From Ignatzschineria indica (lineage in GTDB: Bacteria; Pseudomonadota; Gammaproteobacteria; Cardiobacteriales; Wohlfahrtiimonadaceae): DNA of 64,000 bases. The notes beneath the pieces were generated by a model. The model was given only the letters and a program-made list of their open reading frames with translations, made no database searches and was not told the DNA's origin. Of the stretch, positions 8,550-15,824 are shown in pieces. Both the position numbers and the translations under genes were made by a program. How positions within the stretch are numbered: the first letter of the stretch is position 1; every line of letters starts with the position of its first letter. The stretch spans positions 62,001 to 126,000 of the forward strand of contig NZ_QEWR01000004.1 in assembly GCF_003121925.1 (NCBI RefSeq), written 5' to 3'.

Positions 8550-8917
8550 ATTTAGGGACACATATATAATGGTATATCTAATAATATCAGCAAGATAGCT
8601 AAAAATTAAATATATATATTGTTATATAAAACCTTTGAGTTGGAGTAAAAGTTGGAGCAATCCGTACACTTTTAGGTCTTAGAAATACAGCTTACAATTG
8701 AAGTATTACACGTTACCTGTAAGAAAAGGGACGCATCAAAAACCGCCAATATTGCATTTTATTGCTTATCCCTAGCTTTCATCACAAAAATAATTTTAAA
8801 GCCCTTAAAATTGAATTTTTAGGCTAAAACTAACAAAAACAGTATGCCGCTGTAATCTACATGAGGTTGATGTATGGCAGATTTTTAATGTGGAGCTCTC
8901 AGGTAGAGAAGTGCCGG
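8550..8917. other. Gene-free AT-rich stretch right of attachment copy B
   Basis: No convincing gene is seen. It contains GTTGGAGTAA-type sequences (GTTGGAGCAA at 8651-8660) also found near copy A. These could be leftovers of an integrase gene end or of arm-type binding sites. Confidence 0.4.
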
Positions 8918-9355
8918 CTAATTAATTTTCAAAGGGATAATATGTTCAATCGGATAGCTAAGGATATCTTGTAAGCTGTATTGATCCAAATGGCTGTAAA
9001 ATTGATTCATTGCAGCATTAAGAAGAAAAGGTAATCGGCAAGCTGGTGTTAAAACGCATCTTGGCGTATGACAGTTAACAATGCCGTGATTCGTATGAAG
9101 GCTCTCTTCTAATACTCGAATTAAATAGCCAACTTTATAGGATTCAGGAGAATTTGCTAATTGAATGCCGCCATTTTTACCGCGAATAGTGGATACCCAC
9201 TTTTGCTTGGACATAAAGTGTACAATTTTCGTTAAATGATTCTTGGAGACACTTAATCGGTCGGCGACATCGGCAATCGTTAAGGTTTTATCGGTCGTTC
9301 CACTTAAGAGGAGTAAAACTCTAATGCCTAAATCGGTAAATTTGCTCAATTGCAT
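8918..9355 (-). CDS. nsrR: NsrR, nitric-oxide-sensing Rrf2-family repressor
   Basis: A 145-residue Rrf2-family DNA-binding protein. The winged helix-turn-helix occupies the first ~65 residues (TIADVADRLSVSKNHLTKIV), with the RGKNGG wing. The three Fe-S cluster cysteines are C95, C100 and C106 (NCHTPRC-VLTPAC), with the 5- and 6-residue spacing of NsrR rather than the wider spacing of IscR. NsrR represses NO-detoxification genes until NO destroys its cluster. It lies 76 bases after hmp on the same strand, so it may be co-transcribed with hmp and feed back on it. A candidate NsrR half-site precedes hmp, and another site precedes nnrS. The assignment is strong. Confidence 0.93.
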   Translation of the reverse strand: MQLSKFTDLGIRVLLLLSGTTDKTLTIADVADRLSVSKNHLTKIVHFMSKQKWVSTIRGKNGGIQLANSPESYKVGYLIRVLEESLHTNHGIVNCHTPRCVLTPACRLPFLLNAAMNQFYSHLDQYSLQDILSYPIEHIIPLKIN

Positions 9356-9431
9356 AATAAATTTTTCAGCTTTAAAAATATCACGACATTATAAAGCATA
9401 TTCTCCTAATCCTTCATTATTTACGGTGCGA

Positions 9432-10613
9432 TTACACAATGTTGCCGGTATTAAATAGCTCCATATGAATCTGTTCTTGCGAAATACCTCGTTCTATTAA
9501 CGCATGATGTTGTGCCTTCATAAACGCTAATGGGCCACAAATGTAATAATCGGCATTTTCTGGCAATAATGTGTTATCAAGTTCTGATAAATCCACGCGA
9601 CCAATTTTATCAAAGGTGATCTTATCGCTTGGTGTTTCACAGGCTAAGAACGTCTTGAGTTGCGGTAGCGCAGTTTTTGCATCATTGAGTTGTTGCCTCA
9701 TTGCGAATACTTGCTCATTTTTGCATGCGTGAATAAAAGTGATAGGCATTTTAGCATCATGCTCTTTTAAAGTCATAAGCATGGAGATCATTGGTGTAAT
9801 TCCAACGCCGGCGCTGATGAAGACATTCTCTTTTTCCTGATCTTGTAAGAAGAAGTTGCCGGTAGGAGAGGTTAATTCCAGATGATCGCCTTCTTTGATG
9901 TTCTTGTGTAAGGTTGTTGAAACATAACCGCCATCTTCTCGCTTGACGGAGATTCGATAAACTTGATCATTTGCGCTATCGGAAAGCGTGTATTGTCTCG
10001 GCTGTTTAAAGCCAAGTTCCGGCACATCAACACGAACTGAGACAAATTGCCCGGCGTTGTATTTCGGTAGTGAGCTACCGTCGGCGGCGCTTAAATAGAA
10101 GGAGGTAATATTGTCACTCTCTTTCTCTTTGCGCACGACAATAAAGTCTTTCCAACCATTCCAGCCATCTGTTTGGGATAAGTTTTCCGCATAAACCTCT
10201 TTTTCTGCGGCAATTAATAGATTTGCTAATTGTTGATAAGCAGTTGCCCATGCTGAAATGAGATCGCTCTCCATGGAAATGCTGAGAACTTCACTGATGG
10301 AATGTAATAGATTTTCACCGACAATATCATATTGCGCAGGTTGAATATTTAAACTGACGTGTTTAGACACAATATGTTTTACCGCATCACCTAAAACCTC
10401 TAGTTTTTGAATGTTTTCGGCATAAGCTAATACGGCATCGGCTAATGCTTTAGCTTGTCCACCGCTTCTTTGATGTCCCATGTTAAAAACTTCTTTAAGT
10501 TCAGGGGAGTTTTTTAACATTCTTTGATAAAAATAGGTAGTTAAAGCGGTGCCATTTTCTCGTAGGGCCGGAATGGTTCCTTGTACTAATTCAATCTGCT
10601 GTGCTGATAACAT
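9432..10613 (-). CDS. hmp: Flavohaemoglobin, nitric oxide dioxygenase
   Basis: A 393-residue three-domain enzyme that converts NO to nitrate in the cytoplasm using O2, haem, FAD and NADPH. The globin domain (about 1-140) shows the proximal haem ligand His85 (SKHVSLNI) and the distal Tyr29, both at the positions known for Hmp. An FAD-binding barrel follows, with RQYTLSD at about 200, then an NAD-binding domain (ISAGVGITPMISM, CGPLAFM). Length matches the family (about 395). It is divergent from nnrS, and the intergenic region holds NsrR-type half-sites. It is part of the NO-response cluster with nsrR, nnrS and RIC. Confidence 0.97.
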   Translation of the reverse strand: MLSAQQIELVQGTIPALRENGTALTTYFYQRMLKNSPELKEVFNMGHQRSGGQAKALADAVLAYAENIQKLEVLGDAVKHIVSKHVSLNIQPAQYDIVGENLLHSISEVLSISMESDLISAWATAYQQLANLLIAAEKEVYAENLSQTDGWNGWKDFIVVRKEKESDNITSFYLSAADGSSLPKYNAGQFVSVRVDVPELGFKQPRQYTLSDSANDQVYRISVKREDGGYVSTTLHKNIKEGDHLELTSPTGNFFLQDQEKENVFISAGVGITPMISMLMTLKEHDAKMPITFIHACKNEQVFAMRQQLNDAKTALPQLKTFLACETPSDKITFDKIGRVDLSELDNTLLPENADYYICGPLAFMKAQHHALIERGISQEQIHMELFNTGNIV

Positions 10614-10625
10614 TTCGTCTCCAGA

Positions 10626-10648
10626 TAGATAACTAAAAAATACATCTT
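10626..10648 (-). promoter_or_regulatory. Candidate NsrR half-site upstream of hmp
   Basis: On the minus strand AAGATGTATTT (10648-10638) is a perfect 11-bp NsrR half-site; the other arm is poorly conserved (about 5 of 11). It starts 25 bases before the hmp ATG, in a position to block transcription. Confidence 0.6.
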
Positions 10649-10795
10649 ATTAAAAATGAATGCGAATGGAAAGGTTTGAAATAGATCTAAAATTACTCAA
10701 TGCGACATATCTTGTTGGTTTTAAGGCTTCGTTATAGCTGTATTGTATTCTATTGTATGGTGGAATTGACAATCTGTGTATACAGGGATTTTAAA

Positions 10796-10818
10796 TAGAT
10801 GTATAGTAAATACATCTT
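10796..10818 (+). promoter_or_regulatory. Candidate NsrR operator upstream of nnrS
   Basis: A 23-bp 11-1-11 palindrome. The right arm AAATACATCTT is a perfect half-site and the left arm TAGATGTATAG matches 8 of 11. It ends 18 bases before the nnrS ATG. It shares the AAATACATCTT arm with the hmp site. Confidence 0.7.
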
Positions 10819-10836
10819 AATAGAGGTGAGGCGTTT

Positions 10837-11967
10837 ATGTTTAAAACAATATTTTCCTACGCATTTCGTCCTTTTTATGCGGCAGCGGCATTGTATGTGG
10901 CGTTAATTATTTTGCTTTGGTATCCGCTCGGCTTTCAAGGAAATCAGCATTACCCAAGTTTTTTTTGGCATGGGCATGAGATGATTTGGGGGTTTACCGG
11001 CGCCATTATCGTCGGATTTTTATTAACGGCTGTGAGTAATTGGACTAATACACCGCCGGTTCGTCATTATCAATTATTAATGCTCTTGATCTTCTGGGTA
11101 TTAGCGCGCTTATTTGTTTATCTGCCAGTAAGTCAGGCGATCTATCTCTCTACGGTTTTTGATTCGCTATTTTATGGTTGTGCGGCTATTTTTATGCTCA
11201 TCGCGCTGATTAAAAGTAAGAACTATCCCAATATTTTAGTGCCGATTGTATTGTTGTTATTTGGCAGTATTAATATTCTCTTTTGCATGGCGATGATAGG
11301 GGTTATCAAAATATCATTATTAACGGTGATGCAGTTAGGATTGCTTGGTGTTGCGGCATTCATTGGCTTAATTGGAAGTCGAGTTACACCTTTTTTTACG
11401 AGCATTACCTTAAAGCAGACGAATCAGTTTTCAAAGCCATTGACGATGATTGCTTTTTTGCTCCCTGTATTGATGATGATCGTAATGGTGCTCAATCTTC
11501 CTAAAGTAGTTGTTCTCGCACTCGGTGTGATTGTTGCCGGCACGAATTGTTATCAGTTATATCGTTGGTGGAATCCCGGTATTTTAAAAGAGCCACTACT
11601 ATGGATTTTGCATGTAGGATTCTTGTTCACAACGATCGGTATCTTCGTGCTGGCGTATGCTTATAGTGTCAATTTAAAGTATTTGTCGCTTTCCACGCAT
11701 TTGATTGCGATAGGCGGTATTGGTGCGTTGACCATTGGCATGATGGCGCGAACAGCGCTTGGACATACGGGAAGAGCGATGATTCTTCCGCCTTTTATGA
11801 AGGCGGCGTTTATGCTTATTTTACTTAGTGTTGTGATCCGAGTTATGGCCACGATTATGACAGACAATCAATTATTACTGATAGCGAGCGCGGTGTTATT
11901 CAGCTCAGCTTTTATCATCTATTTATATTGCTATCTGCCGATTTTATTAACGAAAAGTCGAGCTTAA
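10837..11967 (+). CDS. nnrS: NnrS family haem/copper membrane protein
   Basis: A 376-residue polytopic inner-membrane protein of the NnrS family, with about twelve hydrophobic segments. It has the family's N-terminal FRPFY motif and a WHGHEM histidine cluster at about residues 45-50 (FFWHGHEMIWGF), plus a later RTALGHTGR near residue 310. NnrS proteins contain haem and copper and protect cells against nitrosative stress; the exact chemistry is uncertain. A ribosome-binding site (AGAGGTGAG) precedes the ATG. It is the first gene of a rightward operon with the Cys-rich peptide and RIC, preceded by an NsrR-type operator. The family call is confident. Confidence 0.93.
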   Translation: MFKTIFSYAFRPFYAAAALYVALIILLWYPLGFQGNQHYPSFFWHGHEMIWGFTGAIIVGFLLTAVSNWTNTPPVRHYQLLMLLIFWVLARLFVYLPVSQAIYLSTVFDSLFYGCAAIFMLIALIKSKNYPNILVPIVLLLFGSINILFCMAMIGVIKISLLTVMQLGLLGVAAFIGLIGSRVTPFFTSITLKQTNQFSKPLTMIAFLLPVLMMIVMVLNLPKVVVLALGVIVAGTNCYQLYRWWNPGILKEPLLWILHVGFLFTTIGIFVLAYAYSVNLKYLSLSTHLIAIGGIGALTIGMMARTALGHTGRAMILPPFMKAAFMLILLSVVIRVMATIMTDNQLLLIASAVLFSSAFIIYLYCYLPILLTKSRA

Positions 11968-11990
11968 AATTAGGATATAAGGAGTTTTAT

Positions 11991-12131
11991 ATGAAACCGA
12001 AAGAAATTCAGAAAGATCTTCACGAAATTGATGAGACAGAAACAGTTAATGATTCGGCATCAGAAGATGCGGAGCTTGAAGCATCAAATGAAGAAGAGAG
12101 TGCGCCTTGTTGCGGATGTTGTGGAGGTTAA
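11991..12131 (+). CDS. 46-residue acidic peptide with CCGCCGG tail
   Basis: This short gene starts at ATG 11991 behind a clear AAGGAG, and ends one base before the RIC start, so it is clearly translated as part of the nnrS-RIC operon. The peptide is strongly acidic (many Glu and Asp between residues 10 and 37), has no hydrophobic segment, and ends in SAPCCGCCGG. Four cysteines packed in the last eight residues suggest binding of iron, zinc, copper or an Fe-S/NO species, or reversible thiol chemistry. I know of similar short Cys-tailed proteins near RIC/NnrS genes but no defined function. A longer upstream start would overlap nnrS and lacks such a good ribosome-binding site. Confidence 0.75.
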   Translation: MKPKEIQKDLHEIDETETVNDSASEDAELEASNEEESAPCCGCCGG

Positions 12132-12132
12132 T

Positions 12133-12846
12133 ATGGATTATTTAAATCAAAAAATTGGGAATATTGTCGCAGATAATTTTGCAACTTCAGAGGTTTTCAG
12201 CGCTTATGATATTGATTTCTGTTGTGGTGGCGATAAGCTTTTATCAGTCATTGTGGCTGATAAAAATATTGATTCAGATAAATTAATCGAGGCACTGAGT
12301 CAAGCGAAGGAGCAGGCAACTCGTAGTAATTTTAATTTCAAAGAGTGGCCACTAGAGTTGCAAGTAGATTATGTTACCAAATATCATCATGCAAAAATTC
12401 GGGAAAAAGGTCCAGAACTACTGAAGCTATGTGAAAAGGTCGCAAATGTACACGGCGGAACGTATCCTGAGTTAGTCGAAGTAGCTGATTTATATCGGGG
12501 ATCATTAAATGATCTACTGAGCCATTTAAGAAAGGAAGATACGATTTTATTTCCATTTATTTATAAGATGTTAGAAAATGATGAAGCGGCAAAAGATAGC
12601 ACCTGTTTTGGTTCTATCGAGATGCCTATATCAGTTATGATGCACGAGCATGATCAAGAAGGGGCGCGTTTTAGAAAAATAGCGCAATTAACTGCCGGTT
12701 ATACGATTCCCGCCGATGCTTGTCAGAGCTATAGGGTGATGATGAAGCAGTTACAAAAATTTGAGCAGGATCTGCATGAGCATATTCATATTGAAAATAA
12801 TATGATCTTTCCTGAAGCAATTCGTCGTGCAAAAGCGTTGTCGTAG
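12133..12846 (+). CDS. Iron-sulfur cluster repair di-iron protein RIC (ScdA/YtfE)
   Basis: A 237-residue cytoplasmic protein that repairs Fe-S clusters damaged by NO or oxidants. The N-terminal ScdA_N domain carries the diagnostic IDFCCGG (C30, C31). The rest is a hemerythrin-like four-helix bundle with the expected His/Glu ligands (YHHAKI, LSHLRKEDTILFPF, MMHEHDQEG, LHEHIHIENNMIFP). The start at 12133 is chosen because GGAGG lies six bases upstream, inside the end of the Cys-rich peptide gene; an earlier in-frame start would run through that gene. Length matches YtfE (about 220). Co-transcription with nnrS and the operator upstream indicate NsrR control. Confidence 0.95.
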   Translation: MDYLNQKIGNIVADNFATSEVFSAYDIDFCCGGDKLLSVIVADKNIDSDKLIEALSQAKEQATRSNFNFKEWPLELQVDYVTKYHHAKIREKGPELLKLCEKVANVHGGTYPELVEVADLYRGSLNDLLSHLRKEDTILFPFIYKMLENDEAAKDSTCFGSIEMPISVMMHEHDQEGARFRKIAQLTAGYTIPADACQSYRVMMKQLQKFEQDLHEHIHIENNMIFPEAIRRAKALS

Positions 12847-13199
12847 TACGGATGATTGCGATATAAAACAAGAGTAGACTGACTTTATAGTTATCGTGTT
12901 TGAAGGATCATTGCCATAATTGCTGGTACGAGATTGAGGAGAGCGATCTCGTGTCGGTGATTTTTTAGTTTTGTGTGGTTATATGCTGGTCATCATGCTA
13001 ACTTTTGAAGTTATATAGTCATTTGTATTTAAAAAGTGCTTTTATAATTGCCGGCGCGGAGTTGCTAAAAGTGAGCAGCCATTCTCGCCAGTTATGCATC
13101 GACCTTTAAATAGAATCTTTAATTAGGTAGCTTTAAGCCGATTTCACTATAAAAGATAATAAATCAAAAAAATAAGCAATATAGCGTAGGGAGGATTTT
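12847..13199. other. Gene-free region between RIC and PAS genes
   Basis: No gene is seen. A 7-bp inverted repeat ACGAGAT...ATCTCGT (12928-12952) is followed shortly by a T run and may be a weak terminator for the nnrS-RIC operon. The last 50 bases should hold the PAS gene promoter; GGGAGG precedes its ATG. Confidence 0.4.
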
Positions 13200-13571
13200 A
13201 TGGAGAGCAATCAACTTTCTGAGTGGATTATTGAGCAAGCGAATGATGCGATTATTTACAGTAATCGTGAAGGGATTATTGGTTATTGGAATGCGGCTGC
13301 TTGTGAACTATTTGGATATTCTAAGGCGGAAGTATTAGGGGAAAGTCTGAATTTGATTATTCCTGAACATCTACGTAAACCACATTGGCATGGATTTTAT
13401 GTAGCAATTGAGAGTGGGAATTTAAAATTATCCGGAAAGCCGACAGTCACTCGCGCGCTCCATAAAGATCGCACACAAAAATTATATGTAGAGATGAGCT
13501 TTGCGCTGATTAAAGATCATCAAAATCAGGTGCAAGGTAGTGTTTCTATTGCGCGAAAAGTAACTGGCTAG
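13200..13571 (+). CDS. Stand-alone PAS-domain protein
   Basis: A 123-residue protein that is almost entirely one PAS fold: the N-terminal helix and NDAIIYSNREGIIGYWNAAA strand pattern, ELFGYSKAEVLGESL, IIPEHLRKPHWHGF, then a C-terminal sheet (KLYVEMSFALIKD). No kinase, GGDEF or DNA-binding domain is attached. Histidines in KPHWHGF could ligate haem, but this is a guess. Short PAS proteins of this type are found beside haem and NO metabolism genes. GGGAGG precedes the ATG. It could pass a redox or gas signal to another protein. The gene ends 62 bases from the tRNA-proximal attachment copy. Confidence 0.8.
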   Translation: MESNQLSEWIIEQANDAIIYSNREGIIGYWNAAACELFGYSKAEVLGESLNLIIPEHLRKPHWHGFYVAIESGNLKLSGKPTVTRALHKDRTQKLYVEMSFALIKDHQNQVQGSVSIARKVTG

Positions 13572-13633
13572 TCTTGCTAAGAAGTATGTTTGGTTGATTG
13601 GAGTTACTTGTGACAAGATCTGTGATAGTTAAA

Positions 13634-13701
13634 ATTCCAGACAGCAAAAAGCCCGCTAAATAGCGGGCTTTGAGACTTTGTAATGGTGCCTAGGGCCGGA
13701 A
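13634..13701 (-). other. Attachment-site copy C overlapping intact tRNA-Leu 3' end
   Basis: This is the reference copy. Bases 13684-13701 are the 3' end of the intact tRNA and 13634-13683 hold its terminator and flank. It is identical over all 68 bases to copy B and 63 of 68 to copy A. It is therefore the likely crossover region for integration at this tRNA. Confidence 0.85.
13646..13671 (-). terminator. Rho-independent terminator of tRNA-Leu
   Basis: A hairpin with AAAGCCCGCT and AGCGGGCTTT arms on the minus strand, followed by a T run, starting about a dozen bases after the tRNA CCA end. The same hairpin is copied at 4.77 and 8.49 kb. Confidence 0.85.
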
Positions 13702-13773
13702 TCGAACCGGCACGACCGTATAAGGGTCGGCAGATTTTAAGTCTGCTGCGTCTACCAATTTCGCCACCCAGGC
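13684..13773 (-). tRNA. tRNA-Leu (anticodon UAA)
   Basis: The reverse strand folds as a class II tRNA. It has a GCCTGGG acceptor arm paired with CCTAGGC followed by encoded ACCA, a D-arm with TGGTAGACGCAG, and an anticodon arm CAGACTTAAAATCTG giving anticodon UAA. A long variable arm (about CCGACCC...) and the T-arm CCGGTTCGATTCCGG complete it. Its 3' end is the target of the integrated elements to its left. The gene is intact. Confidence 0.95.
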
Positions 13774-13799
13774 ATTAGGTGTAACTCAGTAGAAGACAA

Positions 13800-13828
13800 A
13801 TGATACAGGGGAAGTTTCTAAAAAGCAA
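13800..13828 (-). promoter_or_regulatory. Sigma70 promoter of tRNA-Leu
   Basis: On the minus strand TTGCTT (-35) and TATCAT (-10) are separated by 17 bases and lie about 27 bases before the tRNA 5' end. Confidence 0.6.
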
Positions 13829-13951
13829 CAGCTGATTAAAAATGATTCATTTGTTGGTGGACTATCCTGCTAAATCGAAAACATGGTAGGATAGATGATC
13901 TACCGAAAAGGTCTGTTAACTAAGGGTTATAGAGTATAAGGGTTTTAATCG

Positions 13952-14713
13952 ATGGGTCAACTATTTAATTTTGAAAAAATTGTAAACTTTAGAAGTTTTA
14001 CCGGATTGAAGACTGCGGAAAACGCTACCATCAAGGATGGGCGGATCTATCGTAGTGCTCTGCTCGATTTTGCAACCCCTAATGATATGGATCTACTTCA
14101 ATCACTAGCGCCTGATGTTGTTGTCGATTTTCGCCTTGAAGGGGAAAAGCAGGGAGAGGGTATTAAATTGATACTCGATTCGATCGATTATCAGGCGAAA
14201 CCGATCGATGTGGGAAATTTTTTTAGTCCTGATCAGATCTCTGCGTTGAGTGAGCTAAAATCGGAAGATATTGGGCGACTTTTTGAAAAGATGTACCAAG
14301 AGTTCCCCACCTGTGGTGCCGTGCAGTTTAAGACGGTTTTTGATGCTATTTTGGCGAATGAACGGGTTGTGTATCATTGTAGTGCCGGCAAAGATCGAAC
14401 AGGGGTGATGAGTTATCTGATTCTTTCAGTTCTAGGCGTTCCGTATGACGATATTATGGAAAATTACTTGGAGTCTAATCGTTATGCCGAAGCACTCCAT
14501 CAGCTCTTTAGAGAGAATCGCCGCAAGGCAGGGCATCATCTGACTATTAGTGAAGAGCTTGAAGCACTCTTTAAGAAGATCCGTTATGTTGCACCAGAAT
14601 ATTTAGATGTCTTAGATAAGACGCTAGTCGAAAATTATGGGGGTGCAGTGCCTTATGTGGAAAAGGTTTTAAAGGTCGATACAGAAGCACTGAAGAACGT
14701 ACTCTTAAAATAG
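13952..14713 (+). CDS. Tyrosine-protein phosphatase (DSP/Y_phosphatase3 type)
   Basis: A 253-residue cytoplasmic phosphatase with the active-site loop H142-C143-SAGKDRT-G (the C-x5-R motif with Cys143 nucleophile and Arg149). The upstream FRSFTGLKT and RIYRSALLDFAT blocks and the VVVDFRLEGEK strand are typical of the bacterial Y_phosphatase3 family, whose members act on phosphotyrosine and in some cases phosphoinositides. Length matches the family (about 250-270). It is a single-gene unit, with a strong terminator at 14801. It is outside the tRNA-Leu array, on the undisturbed side of the tRNA. The substrate is unknown. Confidence 0.88.
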   Translation: MGQLFNFEKIVNFRSFTGLKTAENATIKDGRIYRSALLDFATPNDMDLLQSLAPDVVVDFRLEGEKQGEGIKLILDSIDYQAKPIDVGNFFSPDQISALSELKSEDIGRLFEKMYQEFPTCGAVQFKTVFDAILANERVVYHCSAGKDRTGVMSYLILSVLGVPYDDIMENYLESNRYAEALHQLFRENRRKAGHHLTISEELEALFKKIRYVAPEYLDVLDKTLVENYGGAVPYVEKVLKVDTEALKNVLLK

Positions 14714-14800
14714 CTCCAATGCTGTATGTAAATTAGTTGAGTTATCTAGAGTGCCGGAATACTGAGTTCAGAGATTAAAATAGAATAATCATAATGAGTA

Positions 14801-14828
14801 AGAGCGATCGGTTGATCGCTCTTTTTAT
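14801..14828 (+). terminator. Rho-independent terminator after phosphatase gene
   Basis: AGAGCGATC and GATCGCTCT arms with a short loop, then TTTTTATT. Confidence 0.8.
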
Positions 14829-14884
14829 TGGTTGCTTTTGCTTTTTATGATCTTCTTTTTCGATCCCTCTTTGCCCCATGAGCT

Positions 14885-14995
14885 CTATTGTAATGCCCAA
14901 TAGAGGAGGATTGTGAGCGGTATAAAGAGAATTGCTGCATAGAGAAGCCTCTGTGCTACGGAGTTAAGAAAGAGACTTTTAGGTTGTTTATGCAT
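14885..14995 (-). CDS. 36-residue single-span membrane peptide downstream of cytochrome b561
   Basis: A short frame beginning one base after the stop of the cytochrome b561 gene: MHKQPKSLFLNSVAQRLL, then a hydrophobic span of about 18 residues ending in WALQ. The positively charged N-terminus and one membrane helix resemble the small accessory subunits of respiratory complexes (such as CydX), but no homology is claimed. No separate ribosome-binding site is evident, so translation would be coupled to the upstream gene. It could also be a chance frame. Confidence 0.5.
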   Translation of the reverse strand: MHKQPKSLFLNSVAQRLLYAAILFIPLTILLYWALQ

Positions 14996-14996
14996 A

Positions 14997-15680
14997 TTAG
15001 AAGAGAATATAAAAAGTTAAGAAGATAATAATGATCATTAAAGCAAGGCCGATAAGCGGGCGATCTGCGGAAATTGACACCGGTTTTTCGGTATGCGCTG
15101 CAGATCGATCTCTTGTACCGGTGATCATGGTGCGAATAAGATTTTGGCGCTTAACAATAAGGTAAGCAAATACCGCTGTAATATGTAATCCGATAAACCA
15201 TAGGAGTACAGCTCGACCATTTCCGTGGATTGCGATCATATTGCTTCTCATATCGCTATCTGCCAGTTTTGCTAAAGGAGCATTGGCAAACATATAGGTA
15301 TTATCTTCTAAGAAGAGACCTGTTACGACTTGGATGAGGAGTAGAAGGATCAAGGCAACAACCATCAGCGCCCCTAAAGGATTATGCCCTTCGGTAGGTG
15401 TAACCGACTTTTTAAGATATTGCATAATGTGGTAAGGACCACGAACAAAGTTGCTAAAACGTGCTGTTGTTGCGCCAATAATTCCCCAGATAAGACGGAA
15501 TATGAGTAGTGCAAGGATCAATGTACCGGCATATTGGTGAATCGCCATTGCCGAGTAGCTTCCTAAAAACTTTAAGTCGTAATAATCTGAAAAATTATAG
15601 GATGTATAGACACATACTAATACCGCAAGCGCTAATAGCCAGTGAAAGAGGCGTGTTGGTAAATCCCACACTTTTATCAT
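14997..15680 (-). CDS. Cytochrome b561 family protein
   Basis: A 227-residue inner-membrane di-haem cytochrome b of the b561/Ni-Fe-hydrogenase b-subunit type, which moves electrons between quinol and periplasmic partners. The N-terminal KVWDLPTRLFHWLL holds the first haem His; further His are in AIHQYAGTL, AIHGNG and GLHITAVF, within five hydrophobic spans. The ATG at 15680 is chosen over an earlier TTG because AAGGAGAG lies just upstream. Proteins of this family often pair with cytochrome c partners, which are not present here; only a 36-residue membrane peptide follows. Confidence 0.9.
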   Translation of the reverse strand: MIKVWDLPTRLFHWLLALAVLVCVYTSYNFSDYYDLKFLGSYSAMAIHQYAGTLILALLIFRLIWGIIGATTARFSNFVRGPYHIMQYLKKSVTPTEGHNPLGALMVVALILLLLIQVVTGLFLEDNTYMFANAPLAKLADSDMRSNMIAIHGNGRAVLLWFIGLHITAVFAYLIVKRQNLIRTMITGTRDRSAAHTEKPVSISADRPLIGLALMIIIIFLTFYILF

Positions 15681-15824
15681 CTGTTCTCTCCTTATCAATT
15701 GAGTTCTTCTATAGAAATCATAACATTAATGGGCTTTAGTTGACCTATTTAGTTGATTAGATGGTTCGTTTCAAATGGTACGCCCCAATGATGCGATCAA
15801 CTTATTGTAACGCTTTCCGATCTA

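Noticed and set aside
3723-8917. CRISPR array in the AT-rich accessory zone
   Set aside because: Only three widely spaced 68-bp repeats exist and these are tRNA-end copies; no regular short repeats with spacers.
11928-11990. Longer 67-residue version of the Cys-rich peptide
   Set aside because: The extension overlaps nnrS, and the ATG at 11991 has a strong AAGGAG at proper spacing.
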